DNA of 64,000 bases from Paramagnetospirillum magneticum AMB-1 (lineage in GTDB: Bacteria; Pseudomonadota; Alphaproteobacteria; Rhodospirillales; Magnetospirillaceae): the NCBI RefSeq assembly GCF_000009985.1, contig NC_007626.1, forward strand, positions 2,907,943 through 2,971,942, given 5' to 3'. The notes under the pieces were generated by a model that was given only the letters and a program-made list of their open reading frames with translations, was not told the DNA's origin and did not search any database. Below are positions 51,534 to 61,014 of the stretch, piece after piece (the first letter of the stretch is position 1; each line of letters opens with the position of its first letter). The position numbers and the translations under genes are program-made.

Positions 51534-52993
51534 CCCGCCGCCGGGAACAGAACCTGGGCGGCGGCCTTGGCGCTGGTCACCAGCGGGGCCGGGATCAGGG
51601 TAAAGGCTAGGATGACGATGGTGGAAACCGCCATCACCAGGGTCATGGAGGTGCCCACCGGCTTGTCGAAAGCCTCGACCGGCTCGTCGAAGTACATGAC
51701 CTTGACGATGCGCAGGTAGTAATAGGTGCTCACCACCGAGGACAGGACGCCCAGGATGGACAGGGTGTAAAGACCCGACTCGATGGCGGCCATGAACACG
51801 TAGAACTTGCCCCAGAACCCGGCCAGCGGCGGCACGCCCGCCATGGAGAACATCAGCACCGCCATGACGAAGGCCATCATGGGGTGGGTCTTGGACAGAC
51901 CGGCCAGGTCATCGATGCCCTCGACCATCCGGCCCTTCTGGCGCATGGACAGGATCACCGCGAAGGCGCCCACATTCATGAACAGGTAGATGGCGAGATA
52001 GATCAGCACGCCCTGGATGCCGAGCGTCGACCCGGCGGCGATGCCGACCAGCACGAAGCCCACATGGCCGATGGAGGAATAGGCCATCAGACGCTTGATG
52101 TTGGTCTGGACCACGGCGGCGAAGGAGCCGACGAACATGGAGCCGATGGCGATGAAGGTCACCACCTGACGCCACTGCTCCACCAGATCGGCGAAGGGAC
52201 CGGTCATGACGCGCACCAGCAGGCACAGGGCGGCGATCTTGGGGGCCACGGCGAAGAAGGAGGTCACCGGGGTGGGTGCGCCCTCGTAGACGTCGGGCGC
52301 CCACATGTGGAACGGCACCGCCGAGACCTTGAACGACAGACCGGCCAGCACGAAGACCAAACCGGCGATGATGCCCATATTGGGCTTGATCGGATGGTCG
52401 TGGCCGCCGGCGAACAGATTGGCCAGCCCCTCGAACGAGGTGGTGCCGGCAAAGCCGTAGAGCAGCGAGATGCCGTACAGCAGCAGGCCCGAGGCCAGCG
52501 AGCCCAGCACGAAGTACTTGAGGCCCGCCTCGGTGGCGCGGGCGTTGTCGCGGTTATAGGCGGCCAGCACATAGAGCGCCAGGCTCTGCAGTTCGAGGCC
52601 CAGGTACAGTGCGATGAAATCGTTGGCCGAAATCATCATCATCATGCCCAGGGTGGCGAACAGCACCAGCACCGGATACTCGAAGCGGCCGATCTTCTCG
52701 CGTTCCAGATAGGGCAGCGACATGGCGGTGGCGATGGCCGAGGCCACCAGCACCAGCCCCTTGGCGAAGCCGGCGAAGCGGTCGGCGACGAACAGGCCGT
52801 TGAAGGCCGTCAGCCGCTCGCCCCCCAGGGACGACACCAGCACCATGGCGGCGCCAAGCGCCAGGATCACCAGGACCGACACCGACTTGGTGCTGTCCTC
52901 CTTGCGGAACACGCCCAGCATCAGCAGGGCCAGACCGGCCACTGCCATGAAGATTTCCGGCAGGACCGGGACGAGGTCGAGAGTCTTGATCAC
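51530..52993 (-). CDS. nuoN: NADH-quinone oxidoreductase subunit N
   Basis: The gene encodes 487 residues starting with GTG 52993. About fourteen hydrophobic helices form a proton-pumping antiporter-like subunit. FALYLGLELQSLALYVLAAY, KYFVLGSLASGLLLYGISLL, SFKVSAVPFHMWAPDVYEGA and LMAYSSIGHVGFVLVGI are typical. It follows nuoM by 14 bases. Confidence 0.95.
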   Translation of the reverse strand: MIKTLDLVPVLPEIFMAVAGLALLMLGVFRKEDSTKSVSVLVILALGAAMVLVSSLGGERLTAFNGLFVADRFAGFAKGLVLVASAIATAMSLPYLEREKIGRFEYPVLVLFATLGMMMMISANDFIALYLGLELQSLALYVLAAYNRDNARATEAGLKYFVLGSLASGLLLYGISLLYGFAGTTSFEGLANLFAGGHDHPIKPNMGIIAGLVFVLAGLSFKVSAVPFHMWAPDVYEGAPTPVTSFFAVAPKIAALCLLVRVMTGPFADLVEQWRQVVTFIAIGSMFVGSFAAVVQTNIKRLMAYSSIGHVGFVLVGIAAGSTLGIQGVLIYLAIYLFMNVGAFAVILSMRQKGRMVEGIDDLAGLSKTHPMMAFVMAVLMFSMAGVPPLAGFWGKFYVFMAAIESGLYTLSILGVLSSVVSTYYYLRIVKVMYFDEPVEAFDKPVGTSMTLVMAVSTIVILAFTLIPAPLVTSAKAAAQVLFPAAG

Positions 52994-53007
52994 GTCTTAG
53001 GTCCCCC

Positions 53008-54522
53008 TCAGCGGGCAGCCAGCGACAGGCCGTCATGGGCGGCCCGGGCAAGCTCGTAATTGGAGATCAGCTTGGTCACCGACGCATGCATCGGCTCGAG
53101 GAAGGTGCCGGGAGCGACACCCATCCAGATGGTCAGGACGATCAGCGGAGCGAACACCGCGATTTCACGCGGGGTCATGTCCAGGATGCCCTTCAGGTCC
53201 TCGCGGGTCAGGCGGCCGAACACCACCCGGCGATAGAGGTACAGCATGTAGGTGCAGCCCAGAACCAGACCAGTGGCGGCGAAGAACGCCACCCAGGTGT
53301 TGACCTGGAACACGCCCATCAGCACCAGGAACTCGCCCACGAACCCGGCGGTACCCGGCAGGCCCACCGAAGCCATGGTGAACAGCATGAACACCACGGC
53401 ATAGATGGGCATGCGGGTGGCCAGACCGCCGTAACGGGCGATCTCGCGGGTATGCATGCGGTCGTAGATCACGCCGACGCAGAGGAACAGGGCGCTGGCC
53501 ACGATGCCGTGGGACAGCATCTGGAACACCGCGCCCTCCACGCCCTGGGTGGTCATGGAGAAGATGCCGATGGTCACGTAACCCATGTGGGCCACAGAGG
53601 AATAGGCGATCAGCTTCTTCATGTCGTCCTGCACCAGCGCCACCAGCGAGGTGTAGATCACCGCGACGATGGACAGGGTGTAGATCAGCGGCGTGAAGTA
53701 CACCGACGCATCCGGCAGCATGGGAATGGAGAAGCGGATGAAGCCATAGGCCCCCATCTTCAGCAGCACGCCGGCCAGGATCACCGAACCGCCGGTGGGC
53801 GCTTCCACGTGGGCGTCGGGCAACCAGGTATGCACCGGCCACATGGGAACCTTCACCGCGAAGGAGGCGAAGAAGGCCAGCCACAGCCACAGCTGCATCT
53901 TGAAGGGGAACGAATGCGCCATCAGAGACGGAATGTCGGTGGTGTGGGCATCGAAGTACATGGCCAGCATGGCGATCAGCATCAGCACCGATCCCAGCAG
54001 GGTGTACAGGAAGAACTTGAACGCGGCGTAGACCCGGCGCTGCCCGCCCCACACGCCGATGATGATGAACATCGGGATCAGGACGGCCTCGAAGAAGATG
54101 TAGAACAGCACCAGATCAAGGGCGCAGAACATGCCGATCATCATGGTCTCGAGGATCATGAAGGCGACCATATATTCCTTGACCCGCTTCTCCACGCTGC
54201 CGAAGGCGGCCAGGATGCAGATGGGGGTCAGGAAGGTCGACAGCAGCACGAACCACATGGAGATGCCGTCCACGCCCATGGAATAGGCGATGGTGGTTCC
54301 AGGGAACCAAAGGGCCGTCTCCTTGAGCTGGAAGTCCGGCGAGGCGCCGTTGAACTTCGCCAGGATGAACAGGGACACCACGAAGGTCGCGATGGAGGTC
54401 AGCAACGCCACGTTACGGGAGTTGCGGGCCACCACCTCGGTCTCGCCGCGGATGGTGAGGATGAACAGCGCTCCGGCCAGGGGCAGGAACGTGGTCAGCG
54501 AGAGAAGGGGCCAGTCGTTCAT
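53008..54522 (-). CDS. nuoM: NADH-quinone oxidoreductase subunit M
   Basis: The gene encodes 504 residues, a membrane proton-pumping subunit of complex I. GVDGISMWFVLLSTFLTPI, the Glu-bearing YIFFEAVLIPMFIIIGVWGG, VKVPMWPVHTWLPDAHVEAP and KKLIAYSSVAHMGYVTIGIF are conserved. It lies 18 bases after nuoL. Confidence 0.96.
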   Translation of the reverse strand: MNDWPLLSLTTFLPLAGALFILTIRGETEVVARNSRNVALLTSIATFVVSLFILAKFNGASPDFQLKETALWFPGTTIAYSMGVDGISMWFVLLSTFLTPICILAAFGSVEKRVKEYMVAFMILETMMIGMFCALDLVLFYIFFEAVLIPMFIIIGVWGGQRRVYAAFKFFLYTLLGSVLMLIAMLAMYFDAHTTDIPSLMAHSFPFKMQLWLWLAFFASFAVKVPMWPVHTWLPDAHVEAPTGGSVILAGVLLKMGAYGFIRFSIPMLPDASVYFTPLIYTLSIVAVIYTSLVALVQDDMKKLIAYSSVAHMGYVTIGIFSMTTQGVEGAVFQMLSHGIVASALFLCVGVIYDRMHTREIARYGGLATRMPIYAVVFMLFTMASVGLPGTAGFVGEFLVLMGVFQVNTWVAFFAATGLVLGCTYMLYLYRRVVFGRLTREDLKGILDMTPREIAVFAPLIVLTIWMGVAPGTFLEPMHASVTKLISNYELARAAHDGLSLAAR

Positions 54523-54540
54523 GGGGCGTCTTCCTCGTCC

Positions 54541-56469
54541 TCAGCGCGCGTTGAAAATGTACCAGGTGACGAAGGCCGCCACCCCGATCAGCATGGCGTA
54601 GGCGTAGTGGTAGAGGTAGCCGCTCTGGGCGCGAGCCACCTTGGCCGCCACCGCACGGGTCGCCGCCGCCACGCCGTCCGGACCCACGCCGTCGATCAGC
54701 GCGCCGTCGCCACCCTGCCACAGACCGCGGCCGAGCTTGAAGGCGGGCTTCACGAACAGCATGTCGTACAGCTCGTCGAAGTACCACTTGTTCAGCAGGA
54801 ACTGGTGGACGCCGCGGAAGGCGCCGGCCAGTGCCCCGGGTAGCCCCGGAGCGAACACGTAGAACAAATAGGCCAGGGCGATGCCCGACACCGCCACCAC
54901 GGTGGGCAGCAGGGCCACCCAGGACGGCACGTGATGGGCATTCTCCAGCGAGGGATGAGCCTCGGTCACCAGGATGGCGGAGCGCCAGAAGTCGTGCTGG
55001 TGATGGCCGACGAACATGTCGTAGCCCGCCCAGCCGGCGAACAGGGCGCCGGTGGCCAGGAACAGCAGCGGAATCAGCATCACCGCCGGGCTCTCATGCA
55101 CATGGGCCATCACATGCTCGTCCGCGCGCGGACGGCCGTGGAAGGTCAGCAGCAGCAGGCGCCAGGAGTAGAAGGCGGTCAGGAAGGCCGCGGTGCAGCC
55201 CAGCCAATAAGCCCCCTGCCCCGCGATGGTGTGCGACGCCCAGGCGGCTTCCAGGATGGTGTCCTTGGAATAGTAGCCGGCGAAGAACGGCACGCCGGCC
55301 AGGGCCAGCGACCCGATCCACATCAGCACCCAGGTGACCTTGACATGCTTCCAGATGCCGCCCATGCGGCGGATGTCCTGCTCGTCGCTCATGGCGTGGA
55401 TCACCGAGCCGGCGCCCAGGAACAGCAGGGCCTTGAAGAAGGCGTGGGTCATCAGGTGGAAGATGGCGGCCTGATAGGCCGACACGCCGATGGCGAAGAA
55501 CATGTAGCCCAGCTGCGAGCAGGTGGAATAGGCGATCACCCGCTTTATGTCGTTCTGCACGCAGCCCACCGTCGCCGCGAAGATGGCGGTGGCGGCGCCG
55601 ATCACGGTCACCACGGTGAGCGCGGTGTCCGAGAATTCGAACAGGGGGCTCATGCGGGCGACCATGAAGACGCCGGCGGTGACCATGGTGGCGGCATGGA
55701 TCAGGGCGGAGACCGGGGTCGGGCCCTCCATGGCGTCGGGCAGCCAGGTATGCAGGCCCAGCTGGGCCGACTTGCCCATGGCGCCCACGAACAGCAGCAG
55801 GCAGCAGATGGTGATGGCGTGCCACTGGCCGCCGAAGAAGTTCACGGTGGCGTTGGCCTTTTCCGGCGCGGCGGCGAAGATGGCGTCGAAGCCCACAGAG
55901 CCGAACAGGAAATACACGCCGAAGATGCCCAGCGCGAAGCCGAAATCGCCGACGCGGTTGACTACGAAGGCCTTGATGGCGGCGGCCGAGGCCGAGGGCT
56001 TCTCGTACCAGAAGCCGATCAGCAGGTAGGAGGCGACACCGACGCCCTCCCAGCCGAAGAACATCTGCACCAGATTGTCCGAGGTCACCAGCATCAGCAT
56101 GGCGAAGGTGAACAGCGACAGATAGCTGTGGAAGCGCCAGATGGAGGGGTCGTGGCTCATATAGCCGACCGAATAGACGTGCACGGCCGCCGACACCCAG
56201 GTGACGACGATCAGCATGACGGCGGTCAGGGTATCGACCTTCAGCGACCAGTTCACCGACATGGTGCCCGAACGGATCCACTCGGCGACCACCACGGTCT
56301 GGGCCTCGCCCCCCAAGGCGACCTTCTGGAAGATCAGCCCCGACAGGACCGCCGAGGTGATCAGCAGGGCGCAGGTGACGATCTGCGCGCCGCGATCACC
56401 AATGAAGCGGCCGAACAGGCCTGCGACGACGGCGCCAAGGAGCGGCAGGAATACGGTTGCAGTGATCAT
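54541..56469 (-). CDS. nuoL: NADH-quinone oxidoreductase subunit L
   Basis: The gene encodes 642 residues starting MITATVFLPLLG at 56469. About sixteen spans include the long lateral helix at the C-terminus that ties together the pump subunits. VHVYSVGYMSHDPSIWRFHS, FFGWEGVGVASYLLIGFWYE, LGLHTWLPDAMEGPTPVSAL and KRVIAYSTCSQLGYMFFAIG are family marks. Confidence 0.96.
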   Translation of the reverse strand: MITATVFLPLLGAVVAGLFGRFIGDRGAQIVTCALLITSAVLSGLIFQKVALGGEAQTVVVAEWIRSGTMSVNWSLKVDTLTAVMLIVVTWVSAAVHVYSVGYMSHDPSIWRFHSYLSLFTFAMLMLVTSDNLVQMFFGWEGVGVASYLLIGFWYEKPSASAAAIKAFVVNRVGDFGFALGIFGVYFLFGSVGFDAIFAAAPEKANATVNFFGGQWHAITICCLLLFVGAMGKSAQLGLHTWLPDAMEGPTPVSALIHAATMVTAGVFMVARMSPLFEFSDTALTVVTVIGAATAIFAATVGCVQNDIKRVIAYSTCSQLGYMFFAIGVSAYQAAIFHLMTHAFFKALLFLGAGSVIHAMSDEQDIRRMGGIWKHVKVTWVLMWIGSLALAGVPFFAGYYSKDTILEAAWASHTIAGQGAYWLGCTAAFLTAFYSWRLLLLTFHGRPRADEHVMAHVHESPAVMLIPLLFLATGALFAGWAGYDMFVGHHQHDFWRSAILVTEAHPSLENAHHVPSWVALLPTVVAVSGIALAYLFYVFAPGLPGALAGAFRGVHQFLLNKWYFDELYDMLFVKPAFKLGRGLWQGGDGALIDGVGPDGVAAATRAVAAKVARAQSGYLYHYAYAMLIGVAAFVTWYIFNAR

Positions 56470-56473
56470 CCGC

Positions 56474-56785
56474 TTACCCCTTGAGCTGGCTGATTTCTTC
56501 CACCGCGATGGTGCCGCGGTTACGGAAGAAGACAACGACGATGGCCAGGCCGATGGCGGCTTCCGCCGCGGCAACGGTCAGGACGAACATGGTGAACACC
56601 TGACCGACCAGATCGTTCAGATAGGACGAGAACGCCACAAAGTTGATGTTGACGGCCAGCAGCATCAGCTCGACCGACATCATGATGATGATGACGTTCT
56701 TGCGGTTCAGGAAGATGCCCATCACGCCCAGCGTGAACAGGATGGCGGCCACCGCCAGATAGTGGGACAGACCGATCTCGAACAT
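56474..56785 (-). CDS. nuoK: NADH-quinone oxidoreductase subunit K
   Basis: The gene encodes 103 residues with three spans. LGVMGIFLNRKNVIIIMMSV, then ELMLLAVNINFVAF, carries the buried Glu needed for proton transfer, and VAAAEAAIGLAIVVVFFRNR the second. It overlaps the nuoJ end by one base and precedes nuoL by 4. Confidence 0.96.
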   Translation of the reverse strand: MFEIGLSHYLAVAAILFTLGVMGIFLNRKNVIIIMMSVELMLLAVNINFVAFSSYLNDLVGQVFTMFVLTVAAAEAAIGLAIVVVFFRNRGTIAVEEISQLKG

Positions 56786-57393
56786 CAGATGCCCCTCCCC
56801 GACTGGACCTTCTTGAGCTCGACCGAATCGCGCGAGCGGTTGACCTGCTCGGCGATGACCTGCTTGCGCACGCCGGTCCGCTTGCGGTGGGTCAGCAGGA
56901 TGGTGCCGATCATGGCGACCAGCAGCACCAGACCCGACGCCTGGAACAGGTAGACGTAGTTGGTGTAGATCAGCTTGCCCAGCGCCACGGTATTGGACGC
57001 CTGGTCCAAGGTGGGCGTGGGAGCCTTGATCATGGCTTCAACGTCGGGTGCAAAGGCCCAGCCGCCGAACATGGCCAGCAATTCCACCAGCAGCACCAAG
57101 CCGATCAGAGCGCCGGTGGGCAGGTACTGCAGGAAGCCTTCCTTCATCTCCACCATGTTGATGTCGAGCATCATCACGACGAACAGGAACAGCACCGCGA
57201 CAGCGCCCACATAGACGATCACCAGGACCATGGCCAGGAACTCGGCGCCCAGCAGCAGGAACAGGCCCGCCGCGTTAAAGAACGCCAGAATCAGCCAGAG
57301 CACCGAATGCACCGGGTTGCGCGATGAGATCACCATCACGCCGGAAGCCACCGCGATTGCGGCGAACATGTAGAAGATCAGAGCCGTGAACAT
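56785..57393 (-). CDS. nuoJ: NADH-quinone oxidoreductase subunit J
   Basis: The gene encodes 202 residues starting MFTALIFYMFAA at 57393. Five spans include SSRNPVHSVLWLILAFFNAA, GLFLLLGAEFLAMVLVIVYV and GAVAVLFLFVVMMLDINMVE. The C-terminal tail is basic. It lies 13 bases after nuoI. Confidence 0.95.
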   Translation of the reverse strand: MFTALIFYMFAAIAVASGVMVISSRNPVHSVLWLILAFFNAAGLFLLLGAEFLAMVLVIVYVGAVAVLFLFVVMMLDINMVEMKEGFLQYLPTGALIGLVLLVELLAMFGGWAFAPDVEAMIKAPTPTLDQASNTVALGKLIYTNYVYLFQASGLVLLVAMIGTILLTHRKRTGVRKQVIAEQVNRSRDSVELKKVQSGRGI

Positions 57394-57406
57394 GGATGGT
57401 CTCCCG

Positions 57407-57895
57407 TCACCGGTAAGGCGCGTCGGCGGCGATGCGGAAGGCCAGCTCGGCCTCCCAGCGGTCGCCGTTGGCGAGCAACTTGGACTTGTTGTACATGAGC
57501 TCCGCCCGAGTCTCGGTGGCGTACTCGAAGTTCGGACCCTCGACAATGGCGTCCACCGGGCAGGCCTCCTGGCACAAACCGCAATAGATGCACTTGGTCA
57601 TGTCGAGGTCGTAGCGCCGGGCCCGGCGGGAACCGTCGTCCCGGGGCTCGGGCTCGATGGTGATGGCCTGGGCCGGGCAAATGGCTTCGCAGAGCTTGCA
57701 GGCGATGCAGCGCTCTTCCCCGTTGGGATAACGGCGAAGGGCGTGCTCGCCACGGAAGCGGACCGACAACGGACCCTTTTCGTAGGGGTAGTTGATGGTC
57801 ACCTTGGGCTTGAACATATAGCGCAGCGTCAGCGCCAAGCCCTGGACGAGCTCGGTCAGCAGAAAGGCGCGCGCGGTGCGGTCGAGGAACGACAT
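57407..57895 (-). CDS. nuoI: NADH-quinone oxidoreductase subunit I
   Basis: The gene encodes 162 residues. Two 4Fe-4S clusters (N6a, N6b) are bound by CIACKLCEAICPAQAITIEP and MTKCIYCGLCQEACPVDAIV. The N-terminus is an amphipathic helix (FLLTELVQGLALTLRYMF). The subunit passes electrons toward quinone at the arm junction. Confidence 0.97.
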   Translation of the reverse strand: MSFLDRTARAFLLTELVQGLALTLRYMFKPKVTINYPYEKGPLSVRFRGEHALRRYPNGEERCIACKLCEAICPAQAITIEPEPRDDGSRRARRYDLDMTKCIYCGLCQEACPVDAIVEGPNFEYATETRAELMYNKSKLLANGDRWEAELAFRIAADAPYR

Positions 57896-57907
57896 CGCTT
57901 TCTCTCC

Positions 57908-58933
57908 TTAACCCTGGTTCGGCAGCCAGCCGAAAGCGGTCAGAACGCTTGCGGTCAGCACCAGCCAGAACAGCGAGAACGGCAGGAACACCTTCCAACC
58001 CAGACGCATCAACTGGTCATAGCGATAGCGCGGGAAGGTGGCACGCACCCACAGGAAGACGAACATCACCAGGCAGATCTTCAGCACGAACCAGATCAGC
58101 CCGGGGATGGGCAGCCAGCCCAGGCCGAACGGCGCCATCCAGCCGCCCAGGAACAGGATGGAGGTCATGGCCCCCATCATCAGCATGTTGGCGTACTCGC
58201 CCAGGAAGAACAGGGCGAAGGTCATGGCCGAGTATTCGACGTTGTAGCCGGCCACCAGCTCGGCTTCCGCTTCCGGAAGGTCGAAGGGAGCACGGTTGGT
58301 CTCGGCCAGGCCGGAAATGATGAACAGGATGAACAGCGGGAAGTGCGGAACGATGAACCACATCTTCGACTGCGCCGTCACCACGTCCGACAGGTTCAGC
58401 GAACCCACGGTCAGCAGCACCGAAATCAGGATGAAGCCTATGGAGACCTCGTAGGACACCATCTGGGCCGCCGAACGCAGGCCGCCCAGGAAGGCGTATT
58501 TCGAGTTGGACGCCCAGCCCGCCATAATGATGCCGTAGACGCCGAGCGACGAGATGGCGAACAGGTACAGCACGCCGACATTGATGTCGGCCAGCACCCA
58601 GCCCTTGTCGAAGGGGATCACCGCCCAGGCCACCAGGGCCAGGAAGAAGGTGAGCATGGGCGCGCCCACGAACACCACGCGGTTGGCGCTGGTGGGCAGC
58701 ACCGTCTCCTTGACGAACAGCTTCAGGCCATCGGCCATGGGCTGCAGCAGGCCGAAGGGACCAACCACGTTGGGTCCCTTGCGCAACTGCATGGCGCCGA
58801 TCACCTTGCGCTCGGCATAAGTGAGGTAGGCCACCGCGATCAGCAGCGGCAGGACGATGGCGACGATCTGCAGAACGATGATCAGCAGACGCCACACGAA
58901 GGGGGGCAGCAGCCCGGTCAGAAGGTCAACCAT
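57908..58933 (-). CDS. nuoH: NADH-quinone oxidoreductase subunit H
   Basis: The gene encodes 341 residues starting MVDLLTGLLPPFV at 58933. About eight spans and the quinone-site loops YAERKVIGAMQLRKGPNVVG, GLLQPMADGLKLFVKET, ETNRAPFDLPEAEAELVAGY and RATFPRYRYDQLMRLGWKVF are conserved. It overlaps the nuoG end by 8 bases. Confidence 0.97.
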   Translation of the reverse strand: MVDLLTGLLPPFVWRLLIIVLQIVAIVLPLLIAVAYLTYAERKVIGAMQLRKGPNVVGPFGLLQPMADGLKLFVKETVLPTSANRVVFVGAPMLTFFLALVAWAVIPFDKGWVLADINVGVLYLFAISSLGVYGIIMAGWASNSKYAFLGGLRSAAQMVSYEVSIGFILISVLLTVGSLNLSDVVTAQSKMWFIVPHFPLFILFIISGLAETNRAPFDLPEAEAELVAGYNVEYSAMTFALFFLGEYANMLMMGAMTSILFLGGWMAPFGLGWLPIPGLIWFVLKICLVMFVFLWVRATFPRYRYDQLMRLGWKVFLPFSLFWLVLTASVLTAFGWLPNQG

Positions 58934-60998
58934 GGGTCCCCGTCTTCTTGTGCTTGTGGTTGCAACCACCGCCGAAGGCTGCCGTGCATTCCGCCATGGT
59001 CTTGGAGGCGCGGCTGATCGGGTCGGTCTGATAGAAATTGTCGATGTTGCTCACCAGGGCGCCGTCGCCCAGGCTGCCCTCGGCGCCGAAGGCGGCGCCC
59101 CAGGCGGCGGGAGTGACGGAACCGATGGCGGCGAACACCGGGCTGGCCTTGGCCAGGCGCTCGCGCACGGCCTTGAGGCTGTCGTAGGGCAGAGCCTTGC
59201 CCAGCACCTCGGACAGGGCGCGGACGATGCGCCAGTCTTCCTTGGCCTCGCCCGGCGGGAACACCGCGAGGCGGGTCTGCTGGGCGCGGCCTTCCAGATT
59301 GACGAAGGTGGCGCTCTTCTCGGTGTAGGCGGCGCCCGGCAGGATGACGTCGGCGCGATGCGCCCCGGCATCGCCGTGAGAGCCCTGGTAGACCACGAAG
59401 GCCTCGCCCAGCGCCTTCATGTCCACCTCGTCGGCACCGACCAGGAACACCACCTGGACGTCACCCTTGTGGGCACCGTCAACGATGTGGTCCACGTCGC
59501 GCCAGCCCTGGCCGGGCACGAAGCCCAAGTCCAGGCCACCGACGCGAGCGGCGGCGGTGTGCAGCACGTTGAAGCCGTTCCAGCCGTCCTTGACCAGCCC
59601 GGCGGCATCGGCCAGCTTGCGGGCCAGACCGAGGATCACCGCGCCGTCGGCCCGGGACAGAGCCCCCTGGCCGAGGATCAGGGCGGGCTTCTTGGCGTTC
59701 TTCAGCACCTCGAAGAAGGGATGGCTCCCCTCGGCGATGGCCTTGAGGATCGAGGCGTCGTCGCCCAGGTGCTCGTACTTGTAGGTCAGGTCGCCCTTGT
59801 GGCCGATGCGGGCCACCTTGAAGCCACCCTTCTGCCAGCGCTTGCGGATGCGGGCGTTGAGCACCGGGTTTTCCTTGCGCGGATTGGACCCGATGATCAG
59901 CAGGGCGTCGGCCTCTTCGATGCCGGCGGCCGTGCTGTTGAACAGGTAGGAGGCGCGCACCGAGGCGTCCAGCTTGGCGCCGTCCTGGCGGCAGTCGATG
60001 GCCTGCGAGCCCAGAGCGGCCAGCAGATCCTTGTAGGCCACCATGGTCTCGGCATCGGCCTGATCACCGGCGATGGCGGCGATCTTGGTGCCGGCGGCCT
60101 TCACCTTGGCGGCGATGGCCACGAAGGCCTCGTTCCAGGTGGCGGGGACCAGCTTGCCGTCCTTGCGCACATAGGGCTTGTCCAGGCGCTGGCGCTTGAG
60201 GCCGTCGCAGGCGAAGCGCGAGCGGTCGGACAGCCATTCCTCGTTCACGTCCTCGGCGACGCGCGGCAGGATGCGGATGACCTCGTTGCCACGGGTGTCG
60301 ACCCGGATGGCCGAGCCCAGCGCGTCCATGGCGTCGATGCTCTCGGTCTTCTTCAGCTCCCACGAGCGGTAGGTATAGCTGGCCGGCTTGTTGGTCAGCG
60401 CGCCCACCGGGCAGAGGTCGATCAGGTTGCCCGACAGCTCGGACGACACCGCGGCGCCCACGTAGCGGCCGATCTCCAGATGCTCGCCGCGCCCCAGGCC
60501 GCCCAGTACCGGGGTGCCGGCGATCTCGGAGATGAAGCGGACGCAGCGGGTGCACTGAATGCAGCGCGTCATCATGGTCTGGACCAGCGGACCGTAATCC
60601 TTGTCCGGAACGGCGCGCTTGCCTTCCTTGCAGCGGTTCTTGTCGGAACCGTAGGCCATGGCCTGATCCTGCAGGTCGCACTCGCCGCCCTGGTCGCAGA
60701 TGGGGCAGTCCAGCGGGTGGTTGAGCAGCAGGAATTCCATCACGCCCTGGCGCGCCTTGCGCACCGCCGGCGTATTGGTCTTCACCACCATGCCTTCACC
60801 CACCGGCATGGCGCAGGACGCCGCCGGCTTGGGCATCTTTTCCACTTCCACCAGGCACATGCGGCAATTGCCGGCGATGGCCAGGCGCTCGTGGTAGCAG
60901 AAACGGGGAATCTCGATACCGAGCAGGTCGGCGGCCTGGATGATGGTCGTCCCGGCCTCGACTTCGATTTCCCTGCCGTCAATGGTCAGCTTGGGCAT
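58926..60998 (-). CDS. nuoG: NADH-quinone oxidoreductase subunit G
   Basis: The gene encodes 690 residues. The N-terminal ferredoxin part (FCYHERLAIAGNCRMCLVEV), HPLDCPICDQGGECDLQD and MTRCIQCTRCVRFISEIAGT bind Fe-S clusters. The rest is a molybdopterin-oxidoreductase-like domain without Mo. The tail GGGCNHKHKKTG is Cys/His-rich. It lies 16 bases after nuoF. Confidence 0.96.
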   Translation of the reverse strand: MPKLTIDGREIEVEAGTTIIQAADLLGIEIPRFCYHERLAIAGNCRMCLVEVEKMPKPAASCAMPVGEGMVVKTNTPAVRKARQGVMEFLLLNHPLDCPICDQGGECDLQDQAMAYGSDKNRCKEGKRAVPDKDYGPLVQTMMTRCIQCTRCVRFISEIAGTPVLGGLGRGEHLEIGRYVGAAVSSELSGNLIDLCPVGALTNKPASYTYRSWELKKTESIDAMDALGSAIRVDTRGNEVIRILPRVAEDVNEEWLSDRSRFACDGLKRQRLDKPYVRKDGKLVPATWNEAFVAIAAKVKAAGTKIAAIAGDQADAETMVAYKDLLAALGSQAIDCRQDGAKLDASVRASYLFNSTAAGIEEADALLIIGSNPRKENPVLNARIRKRWQKGGFKVARIGHKGDLTYKYEHLGDDASILKAIAEGSHPFFEVLKNAKKPALILGQGALSRADGAVILGLARKLADAAGLVKDGWNGFNVLHTAAARVGGLDLGFVPGQGWRDVDHIVDGAHKGDVQVVFLVGADEVDMKALGEAFVVYQGSHGDAGAHRADVILPGAAYTEKSATFVNLEGRAQQTRLAVFPPGEAKEDWRIVRALSEVLGKALPYDSLKAVRERLAKASPVFAAIGSVTPAAWGAAFGAEGSLGDGALVSNIDNFYQTDPISRASKTMAECTAAFGGGCNHKHKKTGTHG

Positions 60999-61014
60999 TG
61001 GGGCTTCTCTCTTC